Shown here: positions 62,810 to 64,000 of the stretch, piece by piece
Position numbering within the stretch: the stretch's first letter is position 1
Layout of the letters: each line of letters opens with the position of its first letter
Origin: Bombella pollinis
GTDB taxonomy: Bacteria; Pseudomonadota; Alphaproteobacteria; Acetobacterales; Acetobacteraceae
Direction of reading: 5' to 3'
Length of the DNA stretch: 64,000 nucleotides
Assembly: GCF_026385485.1 (NCBI RefSeq)
Contig: NZ_JANIDX010000003.1
Span: forward strand, 62,001 to 126,000
Translations under genes and position numbers: made by a program
Notes under the pieces: model-generated
The model's input: only the letters and a program-made list of their open reading frames with translations
The model's database searches: none
Told to the model about the DNA's origin: nothing

Positions 62810-63286
62810 TTAGTGGGTCATGCCGATATGATGGGGGCTGTCTAGGCTAAAAGCTGGCACGGTGACATCAAAGCGATGGCCGCTTGTAGGGGCTATCATG
62901 TGATAGATGCCCTCCATAAAACCGCTAGGGGTTTTAAGCTCCGCCCCGGATGTATATTGGTAGCTGTTTTTGGCAGCGATGATGGGTTGCTCCCCCACAA
63001 CGCCCTCGCCATGCACTTGTTCTTGGCTGCCGCGCTCATCGGTGATGGTCCAGCTGCGGGAGAGAAGTTGGATGCTCTCTTGGCCGTTATTTTCTATCAA
63101 AACATGATAGAGCCACACATAGCGATGCTCATCAGGGTCGGAATGTTCATCGACCCAAAAGGGACGAACATTCACCGTGACATCGCCTGTACGGGCAGTA
63201 AAAGCGGGGAGGGAGGTTATAGGCTCTAGCTCAACAGTGTCTGTATCAGCCAAAGAAGCGTCCGTGGGAGAAGATGTATCAGACAT
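62810..63286 (-). CDS. apaG: ApaG protein
   Basis: This 158-residue protein has the single fibronectin-III-like ApaG fold: VTVNVRPFWVDEHSDPDEHR, YVWLYHVLIENNG, QLLSRSWTITDERG and GEQPIIAAKNSYQYTSG. It has been linked to Co2+/Mg2+ phenotypes and, by family, binds nucleotides or pyrophosphate; its role is not settled. An acidic N-terminal extension of about 25 residues precedes the domain. It is downstream of metZ but separated from it by a hairpin, so the promoter is probably local and shared with ispDF. Confidence 0.93.
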   Translation of the reverse strand: MSDTSSPTDASLADTDTVELEPITSLPAFTARTGDVTVNVRPFWVDEHSDPDEHRYVWLYHVLIENNGQESIQLLSRSWTITDERGSQEQVHGEGVVGEQPIIAAKNSYQYTSGAELKTPSGFMEGIYHMIAPTSGHRFDVTVPAFSLDSPHHIGMTH

Positions 63287-63348
63287 AGGCTCTTACTAGA
63301 CTCATTAAAACAGTTTGTCACGGCTATGAGGGCCGCATCTTATAGAAA

Positions 63349-63380
63349 GGCCGCCCATCATGGGGGAATGATGGACGGCC
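63349..63380 (-). terminator. Probable intrinsic terminator of metZ
   Basis: GGCCGCCCATCA (63349-63360) and TGATGGACGGCC (63369-63380) form a 12-bp stem with one C/A mismatch and an 8-nt loop. On the minus strand it is followed by TTTCTATA, about 45 bases past the metZ stop codon. Confidence 0.65.
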
Positions 63381-63424
63381 TAGGGGGTGTGTGGACACAC
63401 CTCCTTATAGCACAAGAAGGGGGG

Positions 63425-64000
63425 TTAGCGTCCAGCCCTTAAAGCAGCTTCTGCCCCACGGCGAATATCTGCGATGAGGTCCTCTGCATCCTCTAAACCA
63501 ACAGAGAAGCGGATAGAACCATCGGTAATGCCAAGGGCATTGCGTTGCTCTTGCGTCAGCTTGCGGTGTGTTGTGGTGGCAGGATGTGTAGCAAGGCTGC
63601 GTGCATCACCAAGATTGTTAGAAATAGCAATGAGTTGAAAGGCATTGAGGCACGCAAAAGCCCCTTTCTTGCCATTTGCAACGGTAAAGGCAATCAGTGT
63701 GCCACCATTGCTCATTTGTGTGTGTGCAAGCTTTGCTTGGGGATGGTCCTTCCGTCCCGGATAGCGCACAGCGGTAATACCGGGAAGGTCGCCTAGCACA
63801 TCAGCAATACGGGCAGCATTGCGGGCCATAGCCTCAACGCGGAGTTGTAAGGTCTCTAGCCCCTTAGAGAGAACCCACGCATTGAAGGGAGAGAGCGTGT
63901 TACCTGTATTGCGAACAAAGGGTTGCAGCGTCTCGGTAATCCATTTTTGGCTCCCTAGAATCGCCCCGCCCATCACACGGCCTTGCCCATCAATATGTTT
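63425..64000 (-). CDS. metZ: O-succinylhomoserine sulfhydrylase, C-terminal part (5' end outside window)
   Basis: The frame is open to the window edge, where the upstream residues read KHIDGQGRVMGGAILGS, the PLP-lysine region of Cys/Met-metabolism enzymes. HIDGQGRVMGG is characteristic of MetZ. About 192 C-terminal residues are seen, including LSPFNAWVLSKGLETLQLR and a terminal DLIADIRRGAEAALRAG. MetZ makes homocysteine from O-succinylhomoserine and sulfide. Other members of the family (MetB, MetC, MetY) are less likely. Confidence 0.9.
   Translation of the reverse strand, partial: KHIDGQGRVMGGAILGSQKWITETLQPFVRNTGNTLSPFNAWVLSKGLETLQLRVEAMARNAARIADVLGDLPGITAVRYPGRKDHPQAKLAHTQMSNGGTLIAFTVANGKKGAFACLNAFQLIAISNNLGDARSLATHPATTTHRKLTQEQRNALGITDGSIRFSVGLEDAEDLIADIRRGAEAALRAGR

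Overview
The window looks like chromosomal DNA of an acetic acid bacterium (Alphaproteobacteria, Acetobacteraceae), possibly an insect-associated genus such as Bombella or a relative. This is inferred from gene content: 5-aminolevulinate synthase, fused IspDF, an ATP12-type chaperone, CycL-style cytochrome c maturation genes, a CobW-WD40 pair and a Hint_2-type protein. No species can be proven from the sequence alone. Genes are densely packed, and no gene-free stretch exceeds about 300 bases. I saw no tRNA, rRNA, insertion sequence, CRISPR array or replication origin.

Layout. 1-9.7 kb is housekeeping: a nitronate monooxygenase fragment, pdxH, an unassigned TIM barrel, a kup-hemW-DUF1489 operon, a YggS-family PLP protein, rsmB, a cysteine synthase and a rhodanese. 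9.7-17.8 kb holds a DUF2272 lipoprotein, an aldo/keto reductase and a metal/ion neighbourhood: a His-rich CobW GTPase overlapping a WD40 protein, a ClC antiporter and two tandem cation diffusion facilitators. 17.9-19.6 kb is an FAD oxidoreductase.

19.8-39.9 kb is the accessory, cell-surface part. It has a broken autotransporter (four one-base indels plus a nonsense codon, two of the indels in G8 and G9 tracts). It also has an MFS transporter, hemA and a three-gene minus-strand cluster of a Hint-domain protein, a secreted orphan protein and a TpsB-type outer-membrane transporter. A small orphan gene, a CvpA-family gene and purF follow, then a second, intact autotransporter of about 1,650 residues. 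Passenger regions are AT-rich compared with the surrounding core.

39.9-64 kb returns to core metabolism: fumC, a malic enzyme, a ccmC-D-E-F-G-H-I operon without ccmA or ccmB and ending in a zinc-ribbon membrane protein, then EVE, EcsC and aat genes. A plus-strand run follows (secreted DUF4412-like protein, bcp, YhdP-like AsmA protein, rarA, a RluA-family synthase, a second AsmA protein, an ATP12 chaperone). The window ends with minus-strand ispDF, apaG and the 3' part of metZ.

The most unusual item is the Hint-secreted protein-TpsB cluster. The ribosome binding site of its second gene lies inside a perfect 13-bp hairpin, itself enclosed by a perfect 12-bp long-range inverted repeat that can also refold locally. 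The first gene has a perfect 16-bp palindrome just upstream. This looks like a two-partner-secretion-type locus with no conventional large TpsA and with an RNA-level control element.
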